A DNA stretch of 64,000 bases from Paenarthrobacter aurescens (GTDB taxonomy: Bacteria; Actinomycetota; Actinomycetes; Actinomycetales; Micrococcaceae): positions 1 through 64,000 of the forward strand of contig NZ_CP157456.1 in the NCBI RefSeq assembly GCF_041549525.1, given 5' to 3'. The notes below the pieces were generated by a model that was given only the letters and a program-made list of their open reading frames with translations, did no database searches and was not told the origin of the DNA. The position numbers and the translations under genes are program-made. Below, piece after piece: positions 48,146 through 57,285 of the stretch; the stretch's first letter is position 1, and each line of letters opens with the position of its first letter.

Positions 48146-49393
48146 CTAGGACGTAACCGTAACGCCCAGCACGCTGTCCAGCAAGCCGTTCCGGAACTTG
48201 CCCGAAGGGTCATTGGCCTGAACCAGGGCACGGAAGTCCTCGAACCGCGGATACAAAGAAGCGAAGTCATACAGGCCGGGCGTAAAGAGCTTGCCCCAGT
48301 GCGGACGGGCACCAAATGGACGCAGGGCCTCCTCAAGCTCGGGAAGGACCGCTTCAACCTCGGGCTGCATGGGCTTCCACGTGAAGTGGAGCGCCACGCT
48401 TTGCTGCTGGTAGAACGGGCTGAGCCAGAACTCATCTGCTGCCACAGTGCGGATTTCAGAGACGAACAGGAGCGGCGCGAGCTTCTGGGCGAGTTCCCGG
48501 ACAGCCTGCAGCGCGGCGGGCGCCTGGTCCAGGGGCAGGAGGAATTCGCTCTGCAGTTCCTCGCCGTTGCTTGGCGTGAATTCATGGCGGAAGTGCGGCA
48601 AGCGGTCCAGCCATTTCCCTGCCACGTCCAACTGCTCGGTGCAGTTCTCAGCGGACATGTCCGGCAGGGGGTGCATGGCCGCCGTCGCGGGGGTTGCTCC
48701 GAACAGATCCGGCAGCGCCGCCTCGGTATCCAGGGCCTTGAGCCAGACCTGCGGGATGGTATCGCCCGTGTAGTCCGTGAAGAAGCTGACGCTGTAGGCA
48801 CTGGATGCGATGGCCTGGAAGTTCGCCAACGCACCATCCCACGACAGGTTGGTGAGCACACGTTGCCGGACCTCATAGCTCGGCCGGACCGCGAGTTCCA
48901 GCCCTGTGACAATGCCAAGTGCGCCCATCCCCACAACGCTGGCGAGGAATTCGTCGTCGTCCGCTGTGAGGGTCACCAGCTCGCCGGAGGCGCGCACCAG
49001 ATCAACGCTGACGACGGCGGCAGCCAAGGAGGGGTTGTTGACTCCACTGCCGTGCGTGCCGGTCTGGATGGCGCCCGCCACGGAGATGTGCGGGAGGGAA
49101 GCGAGGTTGTGGATGGCGTAGCCCTGTTCCTCAAGGGCTCGCCCCAAAGCGCCGTAGCTGATGCCGCCGCTGACCTTGACTGTGCTTTTGGCGGTGTCCA
49201 GAACAACCTCTTGGGGGAGGGCATCGAGCAGGATGTGGGTTCCATCGGTGTCGGCAACAGTGTTGAACGAGTGCCGGGAACCGAGGGCCTTAATCCGGGT
49301 GGCATCAGCTACAAGCCCGCGCAGCTCATCCACGGTGCTGGGCCGCTGGACGTCCGCAGACGAGTACTCAAGATTTCCTGCCCAGTTCTTCAT
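48146..49393 (-). CDS. Alditol oxidase (FAD-linked, AldO/XyoA type)
   Basis: A 415-aa VAO-family flavoprotein that oxidises the C1 hydroxyl of alditols such as xylitol and sorbitol with oxygen. The FAD-binding half has GSRHSFNTV (His41, the residue covalently linked to FAD in Streptomyces AldO), LPHISVAGAIQTGTHGSG and GMGALGIVTGLEL. The C-terminal half has NCTEQ, LPHFRHEF and FGARPHWGKLF. The match to Streptomyces AldO is recalled, not searched. LacI-type regulator and operator lie divergently. Confidence 0.85.
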   Translation of the reverse strand: MKNWAGNLEYSSADVQRPSTVDELRGLVADATRIKALGSRHSFNTVADTDGTHILLDALPQEVVLDTAKSTVKVSGGISYGALGRALEEQGYAIHNLASLPHISVAGAIQTGTHGSGVNNPSLAAAVVSVDLVRASGELVTLTADDDEFLASVVGMGALGIVTGLELAVRPSYEVRQRVLTNLSWDGALANFQAIASSAYSVSFFTDYTGDTIPQVWLKALDTEAALPDLFGATPATAAMHPLPDMSAENCTEQLDVAGKWLDRLPHFRHEFTPSNGEELQSEFLLPLDQAPAALQAVRELAQKLAPLLFVSEIRTVAADEFWLSPFYQQQSVALHFTWKPMQPEVEAVLPELEEALRPFGARPHWGKLFTPGLYDFASLYPRFEDFRALVQANDPSGKFRNGLLDSVLGVTVTS

Positions 49394-49430
49394 CGAATGA
49401 TCTCCCGCTTGTATTTATGGACTCCCGCAA

Positions 49431-49446
49431 TTGTTAACGTTCACAA
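49431..49446. promoter_or_regulatory. LacI-family operator
   Basis: TTGTTAACGTTCACAA: near-perfect dyad centred on AACGTT (14 of 16 bases symmetric), 38 bp before aldO and 76 bp before the LacI gene. This is the size and centre typical for LacI-family sites. Confidence 0.6.
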
Positions 49447-49521
49447 CTAAAGGCGTCAAGGGGAGTCCAACTCCGCAGCAGATAGAGTTCAAGGAATTCG
49501 CTGTCTACCAGGAGTTGCAAC

Positions 49522-50526
49522 GTGAGCAAGGGATCCAAGCCCACCATTCGGGATGTGGCCAAGGCGGCGGACGTTTCGCTGACCACAGTGTCCTATGTGC
49601 TCTCCGGTCGGCACGGCGGCACCACCCGGATCAGCCAGCCCACACAGGACCGGGTTCTTGCCGCAGTCAAGGACCTTGGGTACGTGCCCAATCAGGCGGC
49701 GCGGGGGATGCGACGGGGCAAGACGGACGTTGTGGCCGTGGCCATCGGAGACCTGGAATGGCCATGGGACCGCGCCCTCGCCACTGCCGCAGCGAGGATT
49801 CTTCCTGAGCACGGCTATCAACCGGTGATCCTGCTGGGTGACGACTGGAGGAAGTTCGTGATGTCCGGCGGTGCCGACGGCGTCATCATCGGATACTTCC
49901 CGGAGGCAACGTCCGAGGACCAGACCGTCACGGAATTGGCCCGCCGCGGCGTGGCCCAAGTAGTCATTTCAGGGACCATGAAAGCAGCCGGATTTGATGT
50001 CCTTGCCCCTGAGGCTGACGCCGGACTCACCGAGTGCATGGACTTTCTCACGGCATCACACCGCAGAATTGCCTGTATCCGAAGGGCAGACCCTACTGGC
50101 CGGCCAAAGAGCCGCTTTGCGGCCTACGCGGCCGGGCTGGAGAGAGCGGGCATACCCTTGGACGAATCCCTCGTGAGGACGTCACATCACCGCCCGGCCC
50201 CTGCTTATCAATCGGCGCTCGAGTTGCTCCGATTGCCGGATCGGCCCACGGCCATCTTCTGTACTGATGACATGGAAGCGCTGCAGGCGATCCGCGCTGC
50301 CTACCGCCTTGGTCTCCGCGTGCCGGAGGATGTCCAGATTGTGGGTGTGGGCAATTCCACCGAGGGCCAGGCCTACGATCCTGCTTTGACTACCGTGGGC
50401 CCGGACCCCATCTTCGAGCAGGTTGTCCGCATGCTGCTGGACCGGCTGGCCGGAACCACGCCGCCCGAGGGCTTGCGGGTGGCCTCACCCTGGAGGTTGC
50501 ACCGCCGGGGCACTACCCAGGGTTAG
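49522..50526 (+). CDS. LacI family transcriptional regulator
   Basis: A 334-aa regulator: HTH TIRDVAKAADVSLTTVSYVLSGR, hinge VPNQAARGMRRGKT, then the periplasmic-binding-like effector domain (DGVIIGYFPE, IFCTDDMEALQAIRAAYRLGLRVPEDVQIVGVGN in segments). Divergent from the alditol oxidase, so it probably responds to a polyol. GTG start with AGGAG nearby. Its stop overlaps the stop of the convergent symporter gene by three bases. Confidence 0.9.
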   Translation: MSKGSKPTIRDVAKAADVSLTTVSYVLSGRHGGTTRISQPTQDRVLAAVKDLGYVPNQAARGMRRGKTDVVAVAIGDLEWPWDRALATAAARILPEHGYQPVILLGDDWRKFVMSGGADGVIIGYFPEATSEDQTVTELARRGVAQVVISGTMKAAGFDVLAPEADAGLTECMDFLTASHRRIACIRRADPTGRPKSRFAAYAAGLERAGIPLDESLVRTSHHRPAPAYQSALELLRLPDRPTAIFCTDDMEALQAIRAAYRLGLRVPEDVQIVGVGNSTEGQAYDPALTTVGPDPIFEQVVRMLLDRLAGTTPPEGLRVASPWRLHRRGTTQG

Positions 50527-51518
50527 TCCTTCAGCGGACGGCGTGCCAGCCAGGCAGCAACCACCGCGCCCGAGATGTTGTGCCACAGAGAGAAGACGGC
50601 GGACGGCAGGGCTGCCAGCGCGCCGAAATGCGCAGTGGCCAGCGTCGCAGCCAAGCCGGAGTTTTGCATGCCGACCTCAAAGGCCAAGGCTCGGCGTGCC
50701 TTGTCATCCAAACGGCCGAGCTTGCCGGCCAAGTATCCGAGACCCAAGCCGAAGCCGTTGTGGAGGACAACTGCCAGGAACACGATTCCTCCCGCGGCCA
50801 CGATCTTGCTGGCACTGCCGGCCACCACGATTGCCACAATCAGGGAAATCACGACGGCGGATGCCCAGGGGAGTGCCGGGAGCACCTTGGCCACAAGCTT
50901 CGAAAGGAAAAGACGAGCCAGCAGGCCCGCGATCACCGGCAACAGCACGGTCTTCACGATGTCCGTCACCATGGCGCCAGCGTCGATCTGCAGGAAGGAC
51001 CCGGCCAGGAAAAGTGTCAGCGCCGGGGTCACGATGGGTGCGATCAGTGTGGAGACTGAGGCCACGGCCACCGAAAGTGCAACGTCTCCCTTGGCCAGGA
51101 ACGCCATGACGTTGGATGCCGTGCCGGAAGGGGCACAGCCAACAAGGATCAAGCCCACGGCCAGTTCCGGCGGCAGCTGCAGGAGGACGGCGATCAGCCA
51201 TCCAGCACCGGGCATGATCACGTAGTGCGCAACAATTCCCAGCGCCACAGCCCAAGGACGCCGCGCCACCGAGGCAAAGTCCGGCGGGGTCAGCGTGAGG
51301 CCCATGCAGAACATAATGACGCCCAGCAGGTAAGGAACAGCCACGCCCATGGGCTTGAAAAGATCGGGGAGCAGGAACCCAAGAACACCGGCAATCACCA
51401 CCAGAAGCGGGAACACTGTGACGGCAATACGCGCAATCCTGGCTTCAGCAGCCAGTGCGGCATTGACGGGCGCAGCGGGTTCTTCGGTTTTGGAAGGGGA
51501 ATTGGTTGCCTCAAGCAT
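50523..51518 (-). CDS. Bile acid:sodium symporter family transporter
   Basis: A 331-aa membrane protein with about ten helices and SBF/BASS family marks (FCMGLTLTPPDF, GCAPSGTASNVMAFLAKGDVALSVA, FEVGMQNSGLAATLA). Bacterial members transport various organic anions with sodium, rarely bile acids; substrate unknown. No functional link with the convergent LacI gene is obvious. Confidence 0.87.
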   Translation of the reverse strand: MLEATNSPSKTEEPAAPVNAALAAEARIARIAVTVFPLLVVIAGVLGFLLPDLFKPMGVAVPYLLGVIMFCMGLTLTPPDFASVARRPWAVALGIVAHYVIMPGAGWLIAVLLQLPPELAVGLILVGCAPSGTASNVMAFLAKGDVALSVAVASVSTLIAPIVTPALTLFLAGSFLQIDAGAMVTDIVKTVLLPVIAGLLARLFLSKLVAKVLPALPWASAVVISLIVAIVVAGSASKIVAAGGIVFLAVVLHNGFGLGLGYLAGKLGRLDDKARRALAFEVGMQNSGLAATLATAHFGALAALPSAVFSLWHNISGAVVAAWLARRPLKD

Positions 51519-51615
51519 TCATCCATGCTCACATCCGCCCAGCAGGTGCGGCGAATTCTTTACTTGCGGGGGAGCGTATATGTCAGATGACCGCTGTTTC
51601 AGCTAGGTGCGGAGG

Positions 51616-53112
51616 TTAGGAGTTGAGCTTCCCGGCCAGCCGCTCGCGCATGCGAACACTGGCCTCGTTGAGCCCAATGAATTCCACTTCACGCCCGTGA
51701 TTCCGGTACTTTTCGGTCACAGAATCCAGCACGGCAACCGTGGAAGCATCCCAGATGTGGGAACCATGAAGATCGATGATCACCCGATCTATGCCTTCCG
51801 AGGAATCTTTCGCATAGTCGAACTGGGTGTAAAGGTCATTGGACGATGCAAAGAAGAGTTCGCCGTCCACCGTGTACGTCGCCACGGTTTCGCCATTGAG
51901 GAGCAGTTCCGTCCGCTCAACCGTTGCGAAGTGGGCCACCCGGCGCGCAAAGAGCACCATGGCGGTCAAAACCCCGACGCCGACGCCCACCGCAAGGTTG
52001 TGCGTCGCCACTACCGCGGCAACGGTAATGAGCATGACGGCGGTTTCAGACTTCGGCAGCCGTTTGAGCGTGGACGGCTGGATGGAGTGCCAGTCGAAGG
52101 TGATCAGCGAAACGAAGATCATCACTGCCACCAACGCGGCCATGGGGATCATGCCCACAACATCGCCCAACACAACCACCAGCACCAGCAGGAAAACGCC
52201 GGCCAGGAACGTTGAGAGCCGGCTCCGGGCCCCTGAGCCTTTGACGTTGATCATGGTCTGGCCGATCACCGCACAGCCACCCAGGCCGCCAAGGAAACCA
52301 GTAACAATGTTGGCTGCACCCTGTCCCCAGGAAACACGGGTCTTATTGGACCGGGTGTCCGTGATGTCGTCCACCAGTTTGGCGGTCATCAGTGATTCCA
52401 GCAGGCCCACCAGCGCCATGGACAACGCGAAAGGTGCAATGATCCGGAAGGTCTCCAGAGTCAGGGGAACGTTGGGCAGGAAGAAGGCGGGAAGGCTATC
52501 CGGGAGTTCGCCTTTGTCGCTGACTGTGGGAACGTCGATGTTGCCCACAACAGTCACCAGCGTAATGACCGCGATCGCCACCAGGGGAGCAGGGATGGCC
52601 GTGGTGATGCGGGGCAGCCCGAACACGATCACCAAGCCCACAATGACAATGGGGTAGACCATCCACGGCACGTTGAAGAGCTCGGGCATCTGGGACATGA
52701 ACACCAGGATGGCCAGTGCATTGACGAAGCCAATCATCACGGACCGTGGAATGAAGCGCATCAGCTTGGTGACGCCCAGGACGGCCAGGATGATCTGGAA
52801 AACACCCGCCAGGATGATGGTGGCAATGAGGTAGTCGAGCCCGTGTTCCTTCATCACCGGGGCGATCACCAGGGCCACAGCACCAGTGGCTGCGGAGATC
52901 ATGGCAGGACGCCCGCCCACAATGGCGGTGACCACGCCCATGGTGAAGGAAGCGAACAACCCGATGCGCGGATCCACTCCGGCAATCACGGAGAACGCAA
53001 TTGCCTCGGGGATCAAAGCCAAGGCCACCACAAGCCCCGCAAGGGATTCCGTCAGCAGGCGGCGGGGCGAGCGGAAGGTCGCCCGCAGTGACATGAGTTG
53101 CTCGGGAGTCAT
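51616..53112 (-). CDS. SulP family inorganic anion transporter with STAS domain
   Basis: A 498-aa protein with the SulP core (LAGLVVALALIPEAIAFSVIAG, DPRIGLFASFTMGVVTAIVGG, and GGLGGCAVIGQTMINVKGSGARSRLST in segments). It ends with a STAS domain (residues about 400-498, including the LHGSHIWDASTVAVLD block). SulP members carry sulfate, bicarbonate or C4-dicarboxylates. No sulfate or carbonic anhydrase gene is adjacent. Confidence 0.9.
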   Translation of the reverse strand: MTPEQLMSLRATFRSPRRLLTESLAGLVVALALIPEAIAFSVIAGVDPRIGLFASFTMGVVTAIVGGRPAMISAATGAVALVIAPVMKEHGLDYLIATIILAGVFQIILAVLGVTKLMRFIPRSVMIGFVNALAILVFMSQMPELFNVPWMVYPIVIVGLVIVFGLPRITTAIPAPLVAIAVITLVTVVGNIDVPTVSDKGELPDSLPAFFLPNVPLTLETFRIIAPFALSMALVGLLESLMTAKLVDDITDTRSNKTRVSWGQGAANIVTGFLGGLGGCAVIGQTMINVKGSGARSRLSTFLAGVFLLVLVVVLGDVVGMIPMAALVAVMIFVSLITFDWHSIQPSTLKRLPKSETAVMLITVAAVVATHNLAVGVGVGVLTAMVLFARRVAHFATVERTELLLNGETVATYTVDGELFFASSNDLYTQFDYAKDSSEGIDRVIIDLHGSHIWDASTVAVLDSVTEKYRNHGREVEFIGLNEASVRMRERLAGKLNS

Positions 53113-53133
53113 GGGTCCTTACAGTGCGGTCTT

Positions 53134-54240
53134 CTACAAAGCAGTCTGGCGGTAGCGCTCAATTTGCTTAAGACGCCGCTGGAGGCTGTCGCGCCGCGGG
53201 TGCGGGACGACGTCGGGCGCCTCAGCAGTGAGATCAATGTGTTCGGTTCCGTACTGCCACAGCAGGAGGTCATCCAGGAGGCGGTCCGGGCCGGGGGAGT
53301 AGCGGTGATCCAAGGCCTTGCGGACCTCGGTGATCCGGTTGGCGCTGAGCAGCCCGGCAAGCTCCACGGTCTTGGTGAGTCCGTGGGCGGCGAGCAGCTC
53401 GGCAGCCCAGCCCCAGTCGTCATCAACTTTACGGTCAACGTGCGGAAGAAGCGTACGCCAGACGTCGCGCACCCGGTTGGGCGTCAGGGGCATCCCGCCA
53501 TCGCCCTCAAGGTCCCAATAGCCGCGGACTTCCTCATAGCGCTCGTGAAGATCAGCGAAGGCGCTCTCCACGGTTTCCAACATGGCTGCCGTAGCAGTGA
53601 ATTGGCGGTCAAAATGCGGTGTCCAGGCCCGCGGGTCCTCGGCCTTGAAGCGGATGTCGTGTTCGATCTCGCTCCAGGCGTGCGCAAACACGGTACGGAT
53701 CTGGCATTCGAAGAAGTAGCTGCCGTTGGCGGGCATGTCCGGGTTGAAGACGTGCTGGTACTCCTTCACGGTCTCGTTCTGGATGGTGCGCAGAATGAGG
53801 TGCCGGCTGGAGTATCCGTAGGTGCCGGACTCGATGGAGCCGATGTCCTTCTCACGGTCTCCGCGGCAATCAAAGAGTTGGCGCTGGCGCTTGATGATGT
53901 TGGCCACCGCTGCGTTTTCCGCGGGCAATTTGGTGATGACGCGGATGCCCACCATGTCATTCAAGGTGCGGAACGGGTCCGGAAACTTCAGCACCCGGGG
54001 ACCGCCCGGCTCCAAAGGATCATCCGTGCGGGAAATCTTTTCGCGGAAGGACTCCACTGTTTTGGTCCGTCCCGTAACAAACAAAGGAGTGACCTCAGCG
54101 TCATTCAACATGTCCCGCAAAGTCAGCAGCACATCCCTTGTGACCCGCTTCAATGCAGGGCGAACTCGCTCATACAGCGCCACGTTCGCGTCCACTGCGT
54201 CCCGCTGAGCCTGGTCCAGGCTGTCCCAATTGCTTGCCAT
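53134..54240 (-). CDS. RelA/SpoT-domain alarmone synthetase-like protein with C-terminal extension
   Basis: A 368-aa protein. The (p)ppGpp synthetase fold spans residues about 20-200: GRTKTVESFREK (Arg58, Lys60, Ser64, Lys68), NDMVGIRVI (Asp95), GYSSRHLIL (Tyr143, His147) and ECQIRTVFAHAWSEIEHD (Glu178, Gln180, His187). No hydrolase HD domain, TGS or ACT domain is present. About 165 further residues form a helical region of unknown role. It differs from short RelQ-type enzymes by this extension. Confidence 0.8.
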   Translation of the reverse strand: MASNWDSLDQAQRDAVDANVALYERVRPALKRVTRDVLLTLRDMLNDAEVTPLFVTGRTKTVESFREKISRTDDPLEPGGPRVLKFPDPFRTLNDMVGIRVITKLPAENAAVANIIKRQRQLFDCRGDREKDIGSIESGTYGYSSRHLILRTIQNETVKEYQHVFNPDMPANGSYFFECQIRTVFAHAWSEIEHDIRFKAEDPRAWTPHFDRQFTATAAMLETVESAFADLHERYEEVRGYWDLEGDGGMPLTPNRVRDVWRTLLPHVDRKVDDDWGWAAELLAAHGLTKTVELAGLLSANRITEVRKALDHRYSPGPDRLLDDLLLWQYGTEHIDLTAEAPDVVPHPRRDSLQRRLKQIERYRQTAL

Positions 54241-54350
54241 GCCCCCAGCTTACGGGGCGGGTCCGACACTGAACCGAGCCACTCGCCGTCGGGGTGCCTC
54301 TAGCCAAACTTGCGAATCCTCACGATAGGCTCAGTACAAAGGAGGGCGCA

Positions 54351-55172
54351 ATGTTGCGGCACAAGTACAGCTACGGCGAACACCCCAGCCAATGGGGCGA
54401 ACTCTTCATACCTGAACCGTCCAACGGGAACCATCGCGGCGCGGCCACAGTGGCTGGCGGAATCGCCGTTGTGATCCATGGCGGCTACTGGCGCTCACAG
54501 TACGGCGCTGAGCTCGGTGAGCCCCTTGCCCGCGACCTCGCGGCGCATGGCATAACCGCCTGGAACCTCGAGTACCGGCGGGCCGGCAACGGCGGTGGTT
54601 GGCCCCATACGTTCGAGGACATCCTCGCCGGGATCGACCATCTGTCCCATATTGCAGGGGATCACGATCTCAAGCTCGGCAAAGTGGTGGCATTGGGCCA
54701 CTCAGCCGGAGGCCACCTGGCCGTCTGGGCTGCCGGGCGCCAGAAGTTGTCCTCCATTGGAACGCCCGACGCCGACCGCCAGCTTCAGCGCGGACCGGAG
54801 GATAACGCGGTGCACCTGACGGGTGTTGTCAGCCAGTCAGGTCTCCTGAACCTTGCGGCAGCGGAGAAGCTGAACCTCAGCAACGGGGCCGTCTGCAACC
54901 TCATGGGTGGCGATTCCCATAGATTCCCCAAACGGCATAAATATGCCGACCCCATGAGTTCACTGCCCATCAACGTCCCCGTCTATGCCGTGCATGCCAC
55001 CGATGACGAGGACGTTCCTGCGAGTCAGTCCGAAGCGTACGTCGCGGCGGCAACGGCGGCGGGAAGTGCCGCCCAGTTGCTGCGCGTCCCCGGAGATCAC
55101 TTCGACCTCATTGACCCCAAGGCCGTGGCTTACAAGAAATGCCGCGAGTTGGTGCAACGGCTGCTCTCGTAA
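54351..55172 (+). CDS. Alpha/beta hydrolase (kynurenine formamidase/BD-FAE-like)
   Basis: A 273-aa hydrolase with oxyanion motif HGGYWRS, nucleophile elbow GHSAGGH, acid in HATDDEDVPASQSE and catalytic histidine in PGDHFDLID. The HGGYW signature is typical of kynurenine formamidases and BD-FAE esterases. ATG 54351 follows AAGGAGG. No tryptophan-degradation genes are nearby, so the substrate is open. Confidence 0.83.
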   Translation: MLRHKYSYGEHPSQWGELFIPEPSNGNHRGAATVAGGIAVVIHGGYWRSQYGAELGEPLARDLAAHGITAWNLEYRRAGNGGGWPHTFEDILAGIDHLSHIAGDHDLKLGKVVALGHSAGGHLAVWAAGRQKLSSIGTPDADRQLQRGPEDNAVHLTGVVSQSGLLNLAAAEKLNLSNGAVCNLMGGDSHRFPKRHKYADPMSSLPINVPVYAVHATDDEDVPASQSEAYVAAATAAGSAAQLLRVPGDHFDLIDPKAVAYKKCRELVQRLLS

Positions 55173-55213
55173 TTGTTGGTCCGGGGCTGCCGTCCTCTGG
55201 CAGAGTGGTCCCC

Positions 55214-56149
55214 ATGCTGACAGTCATTGGTGAAGCCTTGGTGGATGTGGTTCAACGCTCCTCGGGAATTGAGGCGCACGTGGGCGGGAGTCCCCTCAAT
55301 GTTGCCGTGGGCCTGGCACGTCTGGATCACCCGGTGCAGTTCATTGGGCGCTACGGCAAGGACAGCTACGGCGATTCCGTTGCCGCGCACCTGCGTTCCA
55401 GCTCGGTGATGGTCCCGCTTCCGCCGGATGGAAAACCAACCAGCGTGGCCACCGCGCAGATCGACGACGACGGCGCCGCCACTTACGTCTTCGACCTCCT
55501 TTGGGAGCTCCCGGGGCTCGCCGGACGGTTGCCGCTCATGCTGCAAGGCTCCACTTTGCTGCACACCGGTTCCATTGCCACATTCTTGGAGCCGGGCGCC
55601 GCTGAGGTGATTGCCGCCGTCGAGCATGCCCACCCGGGCAGCACTATCAGCTTCGACCCCAACTGCCGGCCGAGCATCATTACGGATGTTGAGTATGCGC
55701 GAACCCAGGCCGAGCGCTTTGTGGTGCTTGCCGACGTCGTGAAGGCCTCTGACGAGGACCTTGAATGGCTGTACCCCGGTGTTGATCCGGTGGAATCTGC
55801 GCGTCGCTGGCTGTCTTTGGGCGGCGACGAAGGCCCGGCCTTGGTGGTGGTGACCCGTGGTTCACGTGGACCGTGGGGCATTTGCCGGGCGGGGGAAACG
55901 GAGATTCCGTCACCGTCCGTGGACGTGGTGGACACCGTAGGCGCGGGGGACTCGTTCATGGCGGGGTTGTTGTCCGCCATTGTGGATCATGGCCTGGACG
56001 GCGCGCAGAACCGGTCCGATCTCCGCGCCATTCCGGTGGAGACGTTGGCGGCCATCATGGATCACGCTACCCGTGCTGCCGCCGTTACGGTGTCCCGTGC
56101 AGGCGCGAATCCGCCCACACGGGCCGAACTGAACCACGGCGCTGCCTAG
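55214..56149 (+). CDS. PfkB family carbohydrate kinase
   Basis: A 311-aa sugar kinase: GEALVDVV at the N-terminus, GGSPLNVAVGLARL (first PfkB signature), and DTVGAGDSFMAGLL (second signature with the catalytic Asp) near residue 240. It resembles bacterial fructokinases. It is on its own, 41 bp after the hydrolase gene; no sugar-specific neighbour is present. Confidence 0.88.
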   Translation: MLTVIGEALVDVVQRSSGIEAHVGGSPLNVAVGLARLDHPVQFIGRYGKDSYGDSVAAHLRSSSVMVPLPPDGKPTSVATAQIDDDGAATYVFDLLWELPGLAGRLPLMLQGSTLLHTGSIATFLEPGAAEVIAAVEHAHPGSTISFDPNCRPSIITDVEYARTQAERFVVLADVVKASDEDLEWLYPGVDPVESARRWLSLGGDEGPALVVVTRGSRGPWGICRAGETEIPSPSVDVVDTVGAGDSFMAGLLSAIVDHGLDGAQNRSDLRAIPVETLAAIMDHATRAAAVTVSRAGANPPTRAELNHGAA

Positions 56150-56152
56150 GTC

Positions 56153-57214
56153 CTAGCCCGCTCCGTGTCCGGGAGCAACCTCTTCGCCGGCCTTCACCGG
56201 GCCCGGAGGAGTGCCCTCACCGAACGGGCTACCGCCCAGGGATTCCCGCCCATGCTCGGTGAGCCAGCCGGAGAGGTCCGGGCCCACGGGAACGATCTTG
56301 GTGGGGTTAATGTCCTCGTGCACCATGTAGTAGTGCTGTTTGATCTGCACAAAATCGATGGTGTCGCCGAACCCTGGAGTTTGGAACAAGTCCCGTGCGT
56401 AGCCCCATAGGGCAGGCATTTCGCTGAGCTTGTTGCGGTTGCACTTGAAGTGGCCGTGGTAAACGGCATCGAAACGGGCCAGGGTGGTGAAGAGCCGCAC
56501 GTCAGCCTCGGTAATCGAGTCACCAACGAGGTACCGCTGGCCGCTCAACCGCTCCTCCAGCCAGTCCAACGCAGTCCACAGCCGGGCGTAGGCGGCCTCG
56601 TAGGCTTCCTGGGATCCGGCGAATCCGCACCTGTAAACACCGTTGTTGACTTCGGTGAAGACGCGTTTGTTGACCTGATCGATTTCCTCGCGCAGGTGAT
56701 CCGGGTACAGCTGCGGCGCTCCGGGACGGTGGAATTCGCTCCACTCGGTGGAGAAGTCCAGTGTTATTTGGGGGAAGTTGTTGGTGACCACCGCGCCGCT
56801 GGGGACGTCCACTATGGCTGGGACTGTGATGCCGCGGGGGTAGTCCGGGAAGCGGCGGAAGAATGCTGCCTGCAGGCGCTCGATGCCAAGTACCGGGTCC
56901 TTGCCATCCGGGTCGAGGTCGAAGGTCCAGGATCTTGCGTCGTGGGTGGGGCCAGGCTGGCCGAGGCTGATGACATCTTCCAAGCCGAGAAGCCGGCGGA
57001 CGATCACGGCACGGTTGGCCCACGGGCACGCCCGCGCTGCGATTAGCCGGTAACGGCCCGGTTCCACGGGCCAGCCGGGTTCACCGTTGGGTCCGCCGGA
57101 ACCGCTGCGGGTGATCCTGTCCTCAATGTAATTGGTGTCCCGGGTGAACTCTCCGCCAGTGACGTACGCTCCGCGGGTGCTGTGTTCTTCGACTTCGCTG
57201 GTCTTCTCACTCAT
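56153..57214 (-). CDS. Xi-class glutathione S-transferase family (YqjG/ECM4-like)
   Basis: A 353-aa protein like glutathionyl-hydroquinone reductases: catalytic cysteine in ARACPWANRAV (Cys63), FPDYPRGITVPAIVD, NNFPQITLDFS, and the C-terminal helical half with SGQRYLVGDSITEADVRLFTTLARFDAVYHGHFKCN in segments. Actinobacteria of this group make mycothiol rather than glutathione, so the thiol partner is probably mycothiol (inference). It converges on the PfkB gene with a 3-bp gap. Confidence 0.85.
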   Translation of the reverse strand: MSEKTSEVEEHSTRGAYVTGGEFTRDTNYIEDRITRSGSGGPNGEPGWPVEPGRYRLIAARACPWANRAVIVRRLLGLEDVISLGQPGPTHDARSWTFDLDPDGKDPVLGIERLQAAFFRRFPDYPRGITVPAIVDVPSGAVVTNNFPQITLDFSTEWSEFHRPGAPQLYPDHLREEIDQVNKRVFTEVNNGVYRCGFAGSQEAYEAAYARLWTALDWLEERLSGQRYLVGDSITEADVRLFTTLARFDAVYHGHFKCNRNKLSEMPALWGYARDLFQTPGFGDTIDFVQIKQHYYMVHEDINPTKIVPVGPDLSGWLTEHGRESLGGSPFGEGTPPGPVKAGEEVAPGHGAG

Positions 57215-57285
57215 GAACTCACACTATGCCGCGTTCCCCGAAGCGCGCGACCTTGGGGGTCTTTGGGCCCACGTAGACTGGCATG

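Noticed and set aside
47987..49450. 487-codon open frame antisense to the alditol oxidase
   Set aside because: The alditol oxidase on the minus strand has conserved motifs throughout; this frame has none.
53098..54303. 401-codon open frame antisense to the alarmone synthetase
   Set aside because: Synthetase catalytic motifs on the minus strand show which strand is coding.
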